From Planctomycetota bacterium (GTDB lineage: Bacteria; Planctomycetota; PUPC01; JACPCR01), in the NCBI GenBank assembly GCA_027625095.1, contig JAQBXN010000036.1, positions 1-61,703 on the forward strand: a stretch of DNA of 61,703 nucleotides, given 5' to 3'. Below the pieces are notes generated by a model. That model made no database searches, was not told the DNA's origin, and saw only the letters and a program-made list of their open reading frames with translations. The stretch's first letter is position 1. Every line of letters starts with the position of its first letter. Both the position numbers and the translations under genes were made by a program. Below, in pieces: positions 17,445 to 27,119 of this stretch.

Positions 17445-18758
17445 TCACTTCGGCTTGATCACTTTGAAATAGCGCTTCACGTACAGCTCTTGACCACTCG
17501 GTACCCGCTGCTGAAACATGACTGAGTCCAGGATGCGTTCGTAGTTACTGTAGACTTCCTGGTAGGCGTCTGTTGAGCGAGACCGGTCCGCGGCGGCGTC
17601 CAGAATCATGGCCCTGATGTCGCGGTCTTCGACCGCGGCACTGAGTGCGTCGTAGCTGAGCTGGCCTTTCTTCAGTTTTGTCTGCGAGCCTTCGGTTGCT
17701 TTTGCAAGTTTGTTCTCCAGCGCCGAATTTTTGCCGTCCGCATCACCTTTTTCGCGCTGCTCTTTTGCCACTGCTTTCAAGTCATCGGCCAGTGCTTCCT
17801 GCTTGGCTCGTTGTTCCGCGAGCTCTTTCCTTTCGACCAGTGCCAGAGTCTTAATGGCTTCGGCCTCGACCTTTTGTCCGCTCGAGGTAGTAACCGCGAG
17901 CTCTTCCGCGCCCTTGTCGAGCTCCTGCTGAACTTCGTCCATGAGGTCACCCATGGCGACCCGTTCCCGGTATTTTTTAAGTTCGTCAAGAGCGCGTGAC
18001 ATGGCGTCGTCCTTACCACCCCCTGCATCCATGTCTGCAATTTCGCGGGACAGGCGGGCGAGAATTTCATCCTTGGTCGCGCTATCGCTCATCATGTTGA
18101 GGTCCTGGATGAGCTTCTTGATTCGTTCGAATTCCATCTTCTCCCCTTCATCTGTAATGTCGGCCTCAAGGGCGAGTAGACCTTCGAGCGAGTCTTTGCC
18201 GCGCTGTAATTCTCTGCGGGTGGCTTGGGACAGACCGGTGCCCTCCACAGGCGGAAAGAGGCGACTGTGCATAGGAATGCAGATGACGAGCACTACAAGA
18301 GAGAGCCAGAAAGATTGGGGAGGCAGCACCGCTGGCTGCTCCACCGATGCGGTGGCCTGCATACGTTCGGCGGTCTGGCGGATGGCCATGCGTGAGAGCG
18401 TGTCTTCCCGACCAGATCGAAGGAAATCGTAAGCGCTCGCAAGCTGATCGTGCATGCCCAGCCGGTCGTCGACCTCCTTCGCCGCTTCATAAGAACTGAC
18501 AGCGGCATTTCCTCGAACGGAGACAGCGATGCACGCTCCAATGAAGGGAAACGTAAACGCGATGAAAGTCAGTGGCCCGCGAGGAACTTCGCACGCATAG
18601 AGAAGGATCAGATACAAGAAGCACGCCCCCGTGCCGCAGGCCATACCACGGCAGGCGACGCCCAAGCCCTTCAACTGCTGCTCTCTCGAGGCCAGGGCGG
18701 TGATCGCCTGATGGATGGACTCTCTGAATTCGTTGGGTGTGTCTGTGTCGTGACTCAT
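17445..18758 (-). CDS. Membrane protein with long coiled coil, Bat-operon type
   Basis: 437 residues from ATG 18758 (MSHDTDTPNEFRESI). A longer frame to 18860 is rejected because its first 34 codons run through the REP-like palindrome. Membrane segments lie at about 35-52, 57-78 and 147-165. The remainder is highly charged and helical (EQRAKQEALADDLKAVAKEQREKGDADG), ending in YVKRYFKVIKPK. The layout is like the DUF4175-type or coiled-coil members of MoxR/VWA operons in Planctomycetes, but the family cannot be fixed by eye. First gene of the four-gene VWA unit, so it probably assembles with the VWA proteins at the membrane. Confidence 0.72.
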   Translation of the reverse strand: MSHDTDTPNEFRESIHQAITALASREQQLKGLGVACRGMACGTGACFLYLILLYACEVPRGPLTFIAFTFPFIGACIAVSVRGNAAVSSYEAAKEVDDRLGMHDQLASAYDFLRSGREDTLSRMAIRQTAERMQATASVEQPAVLPPQSFWLSLVVLVICIPMHSRLFPPVEGTGLSQATRRELQRGKDSLEGLLALEADITDEGEKMEFERIKKLIQDLNMMSDSATKDEILARLSREIADMDAGGGKDDAMSRALDELKKYRERVAMGDLMDEVQQELDKGAEELAVTTSSGQKVEAEAIKTLALVERKELAEQRAKQEALADDLKAVAKEQREKGDADGKNSALENKLAKATEGSQTKLKKGQLSYDALSAAVEDRDIRAMILDAAADRSRSTDAYQEVYSNYERILDSVMFQQRVPSGQELYVKRYFKVIKPK

Positions 18759-18843
18759 ATGTTTTTGATATTCATTCGTTCGAGGTTCATTCCTGACTAA
18801 TGTCCGAGCATCTCTTCTACGCCGGAGGCGTTCAGGCGAATAG

Positions 18844-18863
18844 CCGGTGGTTTTAACCACCGG
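18844..18863. repeat. REP-like palindrome, left of transposase
   Basis: CCGGTGGTTTTAACCACCGG, arms of eight bases (CCGGTGGT/ACCACCGG) around TTTA. A second palindrome GCCCCGAAGGGGC follows at 18887-18899. The same two units recur on the other side of the transposase gene, at 19469-19488 and 19434-19446. Confidence 0.85.
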
Positions 18864-18920
18864 ATCGAAGGCAAGTTCAAAACTGAGCCCCGAAGGGGCG
18901 AAGGCGGTTGTGGCTCAATT

Positions 18921-19385
18921 TCACCCATGAGGTTCGGTTTCAAACACGTATTTCGGGTCATAGACGATCCTATGTCGATCCAATAACAATATGAATTCCT
19001 CTTTAAAGGTCTTTGTCTTGTGATGTTCTTTCTGCGTCTGGATGTATTGCTGGGCTGACGGAATGTTTGACTGGCTGACCGTGAAGGCTCCGTATCCTTC
19101 CTGCCAGTAAAATCGTGGTTTGGCCTTCTTCTCTTCATTTACCCATTTGGATGATTTGCCCTTGATGCGCTTCATCATTTCCGAAACCGATATAGAGGCA
19201 CTGAGACCCGCAAGGATGTGAACGTGATCTGAAGTCCCGCCGATCTCGATGAGGCATCCTTTCTCGCCGCGAATGATTCCGCCGATGTACGAATACAGAT
19301 CATCTTTTGACGAATCGTCGATTCGCTCTTTCCTGTACTTTGTTGAGAAAACAACGTGGTAGTTCAGGCAGGTGTAGGTGCTCAC
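18921..19385 (-). mobile_element. REP-associated tyrosine transposase (Y1 / IS200-like)
   Basis: 154 residues, GTG start at 19385. It has the single-domain Y1 transposase layout: NYHVVFSTKYRKERI at the N-terminus, the HUH motif as DHVHILAGL near 54-62, and the catalytic tyrosine in SAQQYIQTQKEHH near 115. The neighbouring palindromes on both sides are the expected substrates of this family, which nicks and joins single-stranded REP hairpins. No accessory TnpB is present, which also fits the REP-associated group rather than IS605. The gene appears complete. It sits upstream of the VWA operon promoter region and downstream of the GH20-like gene. Confidence 0.92.
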
Positions 19386-19433
19386 TGTTCAATCGCAATA
19401 ATGTCGGAAATGTCTATGACGAGGTTCGCCGCC

Positions 19434-19513
19434 GCCCCTCCGGGGCTTAGATGGTTTTTTCTCCTGCTCCGGTGGTTGAAACCACCGGCTAATTGCCCCT
19501 GCCCCTCCGGGGC
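19434..19513. repeat. REP-like palindromes, right of transposase
   Basis: GCCCCTCCGGGGC at 19434-19446 and again at 19501-19513 bracket CCGGTGGTTGAAACCACCGG at 19469-19488. The last differs from the left-side unit only in the loop (TTGA against TTTA), so these are copies of one family arranged around the transposase. Confidence 0.85.
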
Positions 19514-19583
19514 AAAGAATGTATGTTCAGATATTTGAATGAAGCACGAGCTGTCGTCCTTCTCCTTGTAATCATTGTGAAGT

Positions 19584-22500
19584 CTATTTCGTATATGCCT
19601 GCAGGTAGCTGAATCCCGGGTTGTTGTATGGGCCGTAGTATGTGTGCGCGAATCGGCTTACGTCGGTATCGACTCGAATTTTCTGAACACTCAGAGAAGC
19701 GACGGGAAGATAGGAGGTTCCATCCTCACCGCAGGCTGCGAGACTCTCGCCCACCTGATGCCAGTTGCCGTCGACGGTCTGCACGTGAATGGTGTAATCC
19801 GCTCTTGCCAGACGATAAGTGCCGGCCGCCACGTCGCCGCGTTCTTTCCAGGTCATGAATCGGCCGCGGAGTCCGATCGCTTCGACCGTGGCCGCTTTGG
19901 CAAGGGTGACCGTAACGCTCCACCTGGTCATGTCCTGGCTGATAGTTTTCAGCCAACAGGATTTTGTATCGTCATTGAAGATGCGGCCGCCCTGGTAGGC
20001 TTCGCTGCTGACGGAGAAGAGGACGTTCCCCTCTTCATCCACGTAACTATTCAAAGTCTCTTTGCCTAGAATGTTAGTGCTTTTGATTTCTTGCTCCTTA
20101 GGTTTACCGCCAGCGAAAACTGGCTTCAGGGTGGTCTTGACGCTCCGCGACAAGATTTCCGAAATCTCTGATTTAGGCCCGCGCAAGGGCGGCCTTTCCT
20201 TGCGAGCCCACCGATCGAAATCCTGCTGCTCGGCTTCGATGCCGGTGATGGCGAAAATTGCTGAACGTTCACCGGTTTTTTGTGCAGTTGGATAGTAGGC
20301 GGTGATCGAGCGAATGGTCAGTTCCGGATAGGGATTCACCCATTCATGGATGCGGACAGAGCATTCGTCACCGGAAGTGGTGTAACCGAGCCAGCCTGGC
20401 CGGCTGATGAAATCGATGTGCCTGGCGAGCGGGTTCGGATTGCCGATGCTCGTTCCGTAGTAGCGCAGGTTCTCGAAATCGTGGGAGCGTTCCCAGGTGT
20501 AGGTGGCCGCAACTTCGGTATCACGGATGTCGAGATTAAAGGTAAGCTGCCGGCCGTCTTCGTAGGTGGCAACATAGCTCGCCGGCTCACCAGCTTCGAC
20601 CCGCGCTTTGAGGAAACAGAGGCTGGCTGTTTTGAGTCCAATCGGAATTTCAGGAGTGCTGGCCGGCAGTGCGGAACTGACCTTTGCGTCGGCGGGTGGG
20701 TTGCCCAGGAAAATCATGGAGTTCCCACCGTTCGTTTTGGGATCGATGATGTGGAATGGCACTTCTTCAAGTTTCGTGTCGCCCATCGGGAGCAGGCGGA
20801 GATCGTAGTTGCTGCCCCAGTCCAGCCATCCTTTGCTGTCCGCGGGAGTTTCATCGATGTGGCTCCAATTCACGGTCATTCGAAGATCGACCTTGAACCA
20901 CTTCTGTTTTCGGTCTTCCTGCCAGCTTGGGAAGGGGCGACCAAAGAATCGCTCATTCAATCGGACGGTAAGGTTTACCATCCGATTGGCGAATTCGAGC
21001 GTGTTGGGCATTGGATTCGCCGGGCTCCACAGGTATTCCGATTCGACCGGGAGCTGCAGGTTACCGCCCATGCATTGCCCTCCGACGATTTTGGCCAGCA
21101 GTCCGATGACCATTCCCTCGTTCGAGCTGCTCGCCCACCACGAGCTTCGAGTGCCCCAAATCCGGTTTTGGGTCTTCTGATTGAAATTCGGGCTTGGCCC
21201 GGCGTAGGGGTTGCCGTAGTTGCCGTTAAAGCCCCAGTTGTTCCAGGTGAAGACACGCTCGAATTGATCCACGGCCAGTTCAGGGTTGCTGTAGGACTGG
21301 CCAATGGATCCCTTCCAGGAGCCCATGACCATGTCGTGAGGCAGATAGGGCTCAGCCTTGCCCATGTCATAAAAGCGGTCTCCGCCGGCATCTGGAGTGA
21401 GGTGGCAATCGATTGCCTCCACCTTCACTCCCCGCTGCCTGCACAAATCGTAAAAACGAACGATGTATTCGTAGAGCAGATGCGGCCCGTCTATACCGCG
21501 CCGCTGACAACGCCGATCTGCGAGCCAGCGCGAACCATCTTTGATGTGCCCCATCTCATCGAGGTCAAGCGAGGCGGCTTCAGCATCGGAAAGCGATTCG
21601 AAGAGGGATCGATCAACAGGGTCTTTGAGTGCGTATAAGCCGTGACTAGAAGATGGGCAGACATTGAGCCTCCGGCAGCTTGTCTTCTCGGTCAGGTAGC
21701 CCTCGTCTTCGTCGTCGCCGATTTCCGTGCCGGAAAACCTGCCGGAGCCACCGTCCCCGGCGCCCAGGTGGCCCTGGTGAATGAAGTGACGCCTGACGTA
21801 ATCCCGGATGTCTTCGTGAACCTTCGTCTCGGATTCGCTGTAAGGGCTGGCCACCACATTGTTGGTCGTGCCGTTGATTCTGATCATGGAGTAGAGCTTC
21901 ATGATCCGTTTGTATTCATCCGAGAGTCTGATGCCGTCGCTGAACCGGAACATCGTGTCCCGCATCATTGCCTGGGGCCAGTCCCGAATGTTGCAGCCGG
22001 GAATGACGAGTTGCCCGTCGGCATTTCGCCGAATGATCTGCATGACACTGGTGACCCCGTAAAAAGCGCCATGCTGATCTTCGCCCGAACCGACAATAAG
22101 GACTCTCTCCGGTCCGGACTTCAAAGCGTAGCCCTGCTGGCCGGGATCGTCGGCCGTCACCTTCAGCCCGGCACTCCCGGCGATTTGAGCTGTTGCCCCG
22201 GAGTTTGAAACGTCCCCGATGACGATGCAATTCTTGAGGGTGGGATTGCTTTTCAGTTCTTCTTCGAGGAGCACCACCGGCAGCCGCACGTTTTGCATCT
22301 CGAACGTGTCATCCGAAAAGTCTCGGCCGATGTCTGGAGTGTATCCTACGGACGCACAGACGATCCGGGTCGAAGCATCGATCACATACGGCTGATTTGT
22401 CCATTCAACCTGCTGGGGCTGTGGCACGATAAACGGCTCACGAATGCGTGAGAAGGAAGGCACTTGGGGCTTATCGATCGTGATGCCCTTCTTCCATTGA

Positions 22501-24458
22501 AAGCGGGTGACTTCGAGGTCTTTGTGGTCGCCCTTTTCTGTTCCCCAGATCTGAACGAAGAATTGTGCTCCGCCCTGGAAGGTTCGTTCGTACCAATGCA
22601 GCTTGATGTAACGGGCAACGGAATTGACGCCTCTCGCGCGGTAGTAGAGCGTATCGCCGGGAGGATCGAGCACGCCCGCTCCGTTGAGCTTGTCTACGAG
22701 AATGTAGTCCTCAGAATTTTCCGGCTTTACGTAAAGGAAGAGTTGTTTGATCGCCATGGCAAACAGCGAATCAATTCCGGTAACGTAAAAATCTCGGCCC
22801 AGATCGAGGATCACTTCGTGGCCCTGGGGATAGGTCGGGCTCTGCAGCGAACGAAAGGCCACCCATGGCCACTGGACAATGTTGTGCCCGCCCTTCGTCA
22901 GGCTACCGTGTTCGAAGGGAATCCAATCATCGACTGCGTTATTGACACCGGTATCGTCGTAGCCATTCCAGATCAGCGGGGTCCACTGTTTTCGGTAAGG
23001 GGGTTTGAATTCGTCCGTACCGGGTTTGCGATATGTGTAGCGCCCGTTGATTTTCCATTTGTCTCGGACATTCAGTTCAGGCCGGAAGCCGTTCCCCGTG
23101 AGGCAATACATGCCTTTTTCGATACCGAATGGTTCCTGAACCATCGTCAGCTCGTCGAAGAGAATCTTTTCGACGCCGCCCTGGACGAGCATGTAAACGT
23201 TCAGAGTCTGCTGGGCGCCGGTGGCATAGGCTTCGAGATCGATATCCACCCATTCGCCGGACTGCGTGATTTCCTGCTGTCTTGCCGGCTTATCGAAGGC
23301 GACCGTCAGCTTGCCCTGGCCCTTCTCAATTTTCAGCTTTCCGGTGAGCCGATAAAACTTGTTCGGCCGAACACCAACTTGCTGCGAGACCTGGAAGAGG
23401 TCTTCTGCTTTGGTCAACTTGCAGTCGATAGATCCGAAGCCGGCCTCTGCATCGAAGCCCAGTCGGGCTTCAAGGTTGTCCCGTGATTTCTTTGAAACCC
23501 AGTAGTCGAGTTCGTTGTTGTTGTCGAGGTCTTCGTTGAATTTTCCATTCTGAAGCAGATTGGGATCATCAAAAATCAGGACGCCGGTAGGCCAGGGGTT
23601 GTGCCAGGATTCGACAGGGTTGTATGTCCAGGTCGAGAAGATTCGATCCTGGCCAGTCGGGGGTGGACGACCATTCCGCACCACTCGGATTCCCCACCTC
23701 TCGCCGCGCTTGGGCGGGCCCTGATAGGCGTAGCCGTCCCTGGCGAATCCCTTGAACGGCACAGCCATTTCCACGATCCATCTTTTGGGCCCCATCGCGC
23801 CCTTCAAATTCGCGCCGGGATCCCACGTGATGCCCTTGGATGTGAAGGGGTTCGTCCCTTCATAGAGCATGTGCTTATAGATATTGAGAATGAACTGCCA
23901 GCCATAGCCATCGCCGCCAAGGCCATCCGTCTCGATAAATATCTCACCGCAATCGCCCCCGTAAGCCTCAAAGCTATCCTCCTTTCCGGGGCTCTTCTTT
24001 TCGATAAAGAGCACCGATTTCGGCTCAGGTTCTTCAGCTACATATGCGAGATAGAGATTGCGATCGTCATAGCATACGTAAAGAACCGTCTGCTTCGGTG
24101 TAACGTCGGTGGACACCATCTGCACCCAAGCGCTCTGGGTTCGGTGTTTCCATTCCGATTGCGGCCCTGGGGCCTTCCAGCACGGGTCTTCCAACACTCC
24201 ATTGAGGATCGGAGGCTCGGTGACATTTCTGGCGATGATCACCCGAGTGCCCTGGTCTTCGACGTATTTGCGATTGAACTTCGTCCGAAAGCGAAAATTC
24301 ATCTCCTCCGCATCGGAATCAACCATGCCGTCGATTCGTTCAAGAGAGACGGGGGCGTCTTCCGCGATGAGCACTGAACCAAGCGGCAGCAACAGCAATC
24401 CGATGAATCGGGCCGCATTCAACAAAGAGAGAACTTTAGATGTCTTGATGAAAATCAT
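19584..24458 (-). CDS. Giant exported GH20-like protein with CBM9-like domain
   Basis: 1624 residues. Signal peptide at the N-terminus (LLNAARFIGLLLLPLGSVLIAED). Residues about 75-295 look like a CBM9/DOMON-type sandwich (VIIARNVTEPPILNGVLEDPCWKAP, then NLYLAYVAEEPEP). Near 690-840 is the GH20 N-terminal domain (VPQPQQVEWTNQPYVIDA to AFYGVTSVMQIIRR), directly followed by the barrel start IRDWPQAMMRDTMFRFS. In the barrel, AGGDRFYD stands about where GH20 enzymes have the GGDE pair, so the catalytic glutamate may be replaced; this alignment is uncertain. The C-terminal 200 residues look like a discoidin-type sandwich. Probably acts outside the cytoplasm on amino-sugar-containing glycans or only binds them. 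Confidence 0.75.
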   Translation of the reverse strand: MIFIKTSKVLSLLNAARFIGLLLLPLGSVLIAEDAPVSLERIDGMVDSDAEEMNFRFRTKFNRKYVEDQGTRVIIARNVTEPPILNGVLEDPCWKAPGPQSEWKHRTQSAWVQMVSTDVTPKQTVLYVCYDDRNLYLAYVAEEPEPKSVLFIEKKSPGKEDSFEAYGGDCGEIFIETDGLGGDGYGWQFILNIYKHMLYEGTNPFTSKGITWDPGANLKGAMGPKRWIVEMAVPFKGFARDGYAYQGPPKRGERWGIRVVRNGRPPPTGQDRIFSTWTYNPVESWHNPWPTGVLIFDDPNLLQNGKFNEDLDNNNELDYWVSKKSRDNLEARLGFDAEAGFGSIDCKLTKAEDLFQVSQQVGVRPNKFYRLTGKLKIEKGQGKLTVAFDKPARQQEITQSGEWVDIDLEAYATGAQQTLNVYMLVQGGVEKILFDELTMVQEPFGIEKGMYCLTGNGFRPELNVRDKWKINGRYTYRKPGTDEFKPPYRKQWTPLIWNGYDDTGVNNAVDDWIPFEHGSLTKGGHNIVQWPWVAFRSLQSPTYPQGHEVILDLGRDFYVTGIDSLFAMAIKQLFLYVKPENSEDYILVDKLNGAGVLDPPGDTLYYRARGVNSVARYIKLHWYERTFQGGAQFFVQIWGTEKGDHKDLEVTRFQWKKGITIDKPQVPSFSRIREPFIVPQPQQVEWTNQPYVIDASTRIVCASVGYTPDIGRDFSDDTFEMQNVRLPVVLLEEELKSNPTLKNCIVIGDVSNSGATAQIAGSAGLKVTADDPGQQGYALKSGPERVLIVGSGEDQHGAFYGVTSVMQIIRRNADGQLVIPGCNIRDWPQAMMRDTMFRFSDGIRLSDEYKRIMKLYSMIRINGTTNNVVASPYSESETKVHEDIRDYVRRHFIHQGHLGAGDGGSGRFSGTEIGDDEDEGYLTEKTSCRRLNVCPSSSHGLYALKDPVDRSLFESLSDAEAASLDLDEMGHIKDGSRWLADRRCQRRGIDGPHLLYEYIVRFYDLCRQRGVKVEAIDCHLTPDAGGDRFYDMGKAEPYLPHDMVMGSWKGSIGQSYSNPELAVDQFERVFTWNNWGFNGNYGNPYAGPSPNFNQKTQNRIWGTRSSWWASSSNEGMVIGLLAKIVGGQCMGGNLQLPVESEYLWSPANPMPNTLEFANRMVNLTVRLNERFFGRPFPSWQEDRKQKWFKVDLRMTVNWSHIDETPADSKGWLDWGSNYDLRLLPMGDTKLEEVPFHIIDPKTNGGNSMIFLGNPPADAKVSSALPASTPEIPIGLKTASLCFLKARVEAGEPASYVATYEDGRQLTFNLDIRDTEVAATYTWERSHDFENLRYYGTSIGNPNPLARHIDFISRPGWLGYTTSGDECSVRIHEWVNPYPELTIRSITAYYPTAQKTGERSAIFAITGIEAEQQDFDRWARKERPPLRGPKSEISEILSRSVKTTLKPVFAGGKPKEQEIKSTNILGKETLNSYVDEEGNVLFSVSSEAYQGGRIFNDDTKSCWLKTISQDMTRWSVTVTLAKAATVEAIGLRGRFMTWKERGDVAAGTYRLARADYTIHVQTVDGNWHQVGESLAACGEDGTSYLPVASLSVQKIRVDTDVSRFAHTYYGPYNNPGFSYLQAYTK

Positions 24459-24549
24459 CAGGTTTTGCGTGAGGCAGGGTCGCCGATTCTGGGTTCTGCA
24501 GTCTCAGATGGCAAACGGAAGGAATGAACATGGAGACCGACGTCGATTG

Positions 24550-24741
24550 CTACTCTTGGAGTTCAGCAATTTGCGTCTTCAATGCGGGCATGTCCGTTTG
24601 AACAATCTGCCAGATAATTTTCAGGTCGAGTCCAAAATAATCGTGGACAATCCGATTCCGCAGTCCTGACGTGTAGCGTGCGACCTTCTCAATGGCGGTG
24701 TGAATGTCATCGAGGAGGATTTGCGGATCGCGTTCAGGCAT
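24550..24741 (-). pseudogene. hepT: HepT-like toxin with internal deletion
   Basis: 63 residues from ATG 24741, against about 110 for HepT (DUF86) proteins. The start [26 protein letters not shown] and the end [24 protein letters not shown] both match the family, but the middle (about 45 residues, including helices of the HEPN bundle) is missing in frame. The RNase motif RX4HXY (RNRIVHDY) is intact. ATG 24741 overlaps the end of the mntA gene by eight bases, the normal arrangement. Without the core helices the HEPN fold is unlikely to form, so the toxin is probably dead. Confidence 0.8.
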
Positions 24742-25027
24742 CGATGAGATCCGGCTCGATTTTTTTCCACATGCCGGGCTTGATCGCCCGGAGCGAAACA
24801 AGGTCTACGTGCCTTCCGAGGGCCACCTCCAGGCACTCTGCCAAATCGACGAAGCCGAGGCCAATTGAGGGGTCGACGTCCACGAGAATATCCACGTCGC
24901 TCTCTTCCGTCTGCTCGCCACGTGCCATAGAGCCGAACAGGGCAATGCGATGTATCGGAAACTCGCGCTGCAGAGCCGATTTCAAATGGCGGAGCTTTAT
25001 CAAAATGTCTTCAGAATCGCTATTCAT
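24734..25027 (-). CDS. mntA: MntA-like nucleotidyltransferase antitoxin
   Basis: 97 residues, minimal nucleotidyltransferase fold. The family signature is complete: GSMARGE at about 32-38 and [10 protein letters not shown] at about 43-52 (GS...DXD). In characterised pairs the enzyme AMPylates the tyrosine beside the HepT active-site histidine and so silences it. It precedes and overlaps a HepT gene that has lost its middle, so it may now be an antitoxin without a toxin. Located between the GH20-like gene and an alpha/beta hydrolase, as a small insert. Confidence 0.9.
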   Translation of the reverse strand: MNSDSEDILIKLRHLKSALQREFPIHRIALFGSMARGEQTEESDVDILVDVDPSIGLGFVDLAECLEVALGRHVDLVSLRAIKPGMWKKIEPDLIDA

Positions 25028-25073
25028 GATGCAGTCAGTTTACTTGCCGGTTGAGGGGCTTCCAGGGATGGCC

Positions 25074-26945
25074 TCACCTTATCGGCCCTCGTCCGCCGAT
25101 TTCAATTCCTGCCGGGTGGGACAAGACGATCAGGTCTTCGATATCGAATTGTTCGAGCAGACCGAAGCAGAACATGACGGGCTCTTGCTCGTAGTCCACC
25201 TGCCAGTCGATAAGCCGTCGAAGGCTATCCGGCAGGAACAGATTCAGCTTACCGAAATTTGATGGACTGAGCGCGGCGGCACACAGGGCGATCAGACTGC
25301 ACGAAAGGCCCTGGGCAGTGATTTCCAAGCGCGCATTTTCCGCAAGGCTTCGAACCCACTTCAGCAGGGCCAGGAGCTGTGCAGTACAGATGCCGAGTGG
25401 GCGGTCGCCGGCCGCGGCCACGCATTCCATGAAGAGGTAGTGATATTTCTTGTCGATGACCTGTTCGCCGAATCCGAACAGATCTGCCACGAAGACGTGG
25501 CGTCCGGCGTCGATTGCAGTCTTTACTGCATTGCTGGATTTCGCTCTGCCGCTTCCGGAAAGAATGAGCAATGGCCTACCTGCATCTGCTGGCTTGAATT
25601 CGGTGACCGGCACCTCCCATCTGCTCATATTAAGGATGTGATGTTGAATCCGGACTTTGCCGACAGTCTGGGGCTTGCCGACCAATTCACTTTTGCCTGG
25701 GGATAGACGTGGCAAACGGAGCACCTCACGGAGCCGATTTCGGTCTTCCTTTTTCGTTTTGGCTGAAGCTCCCTTCCTGGGCAGTTTCTGCGACAGGTTG
25801 GCGGCTATATCAAAATAGTTGGGATTGTCTGTGGGGAGTCCGACATTCAATTCCAGCTCGGACCGAATCTCGTCATCACAGGGAATTTCTTCGGTCGGAA
25901 TATCCAGGTTCCAAATGTCGTTAAGAAATTTATAGAGCTGCTCACGGATATCGCGTTCGTAATTGTGGTCTCCGGGGTCTTCGTTTGCGTAAAAGCCGAT
26001 TCGATCTTCGACTCCCAGGAATTTGTAAACCTTTCGGGCCGGCTGATAAATGGAAGGACGCATAAACTCCGGACGAAAGATCGAATCGTTCACGCTATGG
26101 ATGAGGAGCGAAGGCCGGGGCGCGAACATCGCGGTCATGGTATCGAAATCAGTGACAGTGCAGAGGTCGACCGGTGTCTGCTCCAGGTCACCGTGATCTT
26201 CCCAGCGATCTATAGCGCGCTGCCAGATGGGTGAGTGACCCGATACCGGCAGAATTGCTGTGATGCGCTCATCAATGGCTGACAACACCGCGGTTTGCCA
26301 GCCGCCGCCGGAGAGTCCGGTCATGGCTACGCGATCAGGGTCAGCGTTCTTGTGAGCGAGCAGAACGTCCAGGCCTCGCTTCATGGCCAGGTACATCGCG
26401 CCGACGCCGGCGACTCCGCAGAGATCCATATGTCCCTGGCTCATGTGATTGGCGGCGCCCTGCAGTTCACCCATACCAATGAATTCCGTGTTCAGGGCGA
26501 GCATCCCCCGCTTTGCGAGATTGATACAGCGTGCCTGTTTGTAAGGCATCGCCTTGCCGCCGCGGTGGTGTCCGTTGGGATTCAGTACCGCCGGCACCTT
26601 GCCCTTCAATTCTGTGGGTTCATACAGAAGCGCAGGAATCCACATGCCTGGGTAGCCTTCATAACGGAGCTTCCGGATTCGGTAGCCTCTGCCGGTCTCA
26701 ATCACTCCACGCCATTGGACCTTTGGTTTGGCGTTCAGGGCATGATGTGTATGCCCTTTCATATAGACCTTGGAGACGAGCTCCTTCCGGATGCGTGAGA
26801 CGCGAGCGTTCCACTCATTCACCGACTCTGGAATCACCAGCCTGGGCAGCTTTTCCCGAAAGTAATCCATCATGATGCGGGTGTGTTTTTTCCGCAGCAG
26901 TACCTTCGACAGAGAACGAGAGATCTGTTCGATTTTCAGTGACAT
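25074..26945 (-). CDS. Alpha/beta hydrolase, acetyl xylan esterase-like
   Basis: 623 residues from ATG 26945; an in-frame TTG at 26972 is also possible. The fold core spans about 95-350: PAVLNPNGHHRGGKAM, then the nucleophile elbow TGLSGGGWQTAV near residue 225, and an acid/histidine region APRPSLLIHSVNDSIF to DPGDHNYERDIREQLYKF. This triad order is typical of acetyl xylan esterase/dienelactone-hydrolase-like enzymes common in Planctomycetes and Verrucomicrobia. The second half (about 400-623) is a weaker repeat of the same fold without a clear serine. No signal peptide is visible, so either it is cytoplasmic or the export signal is unusual. Confidence 0.75.
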   Translation of the reverse strand: MSLKIEQISRSLSKVLLRKKHTRIMMDYFREKLPRLVIPESVNEWNARVSRIRKELVSKVYMKGHTHHALNAKPKVQWRGVIETGRGYRIRKLRYEGYPGMWIPALLYEPTELKGKVPAVLNPNGHHRGGKAMPYKQARCINLAKRGMLALNTEFIGMGELQGAANHMSQGHMDLCGVAGVGAMYLAMKRGLDVLLAHKNADPDRVAMTGLSGGGWQTAVLSAIDERITAILPVSGHSPIWQRAIDRWEDHGDLEQTPVDLCTVTDFDTMTAMFAPRPSLLIHSVNDSIFRPEFMRPSIYQPARKVYKFLGVEDRIGFYANEDPGDHNYERDIREQLYKFLNDIWNLDIPTEEIPCDDEIRSELELNVGLPTDNPNYFDIAANLSQKLPRKGASAKTKKEDRNRLREVLRLPRLSPGKSELVGKPQTVGKVRIQHHILNMSRWEVPVTEFKPADAGRPLLILSGSGRAKSSNAVKTAIDAGRHVFVADLFGFGEQVIDKKYHYLFMECVAAAGDRPLGICTAQLLALLKWVRSLAENARLEITAQGLSCSLIALCAAALSPSNFGKLNLFLPDSLRRLIDWQVDYEQEPVMFCFGLLEQFDIEDLIVLSHPAGIEIGGRGPIR

Positions 26946-27119
26946 CAGGTTGTTTTGAATGGGTGAAGGCAAATCGAAATACAGGGAGTACCACCGAACG
27001 TCAGCGGTCTCGAAGCTTTGCGTGCGACTGGAGCTTGGAATCTTCTGGTGCGCTATTCAACCCGAATCGCTCAATATCAGGTAAAAATCCTGTGATTGGG
27101 TAAACGATCTTTGATGCAA

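Noticed and set aside
18758..18860. N-terminal extension of the coiled-coil membrane protein
   Set aside because: These codons translate the REP-like palindrome; ATG 18758 starts the conserved-looking protein.
20280..21638. 452-codon plus-strand frame inside the GH20-like gene
   Set aside because: Antisense shadow; the opposite strand encodes clear GH20-like domains throughout.
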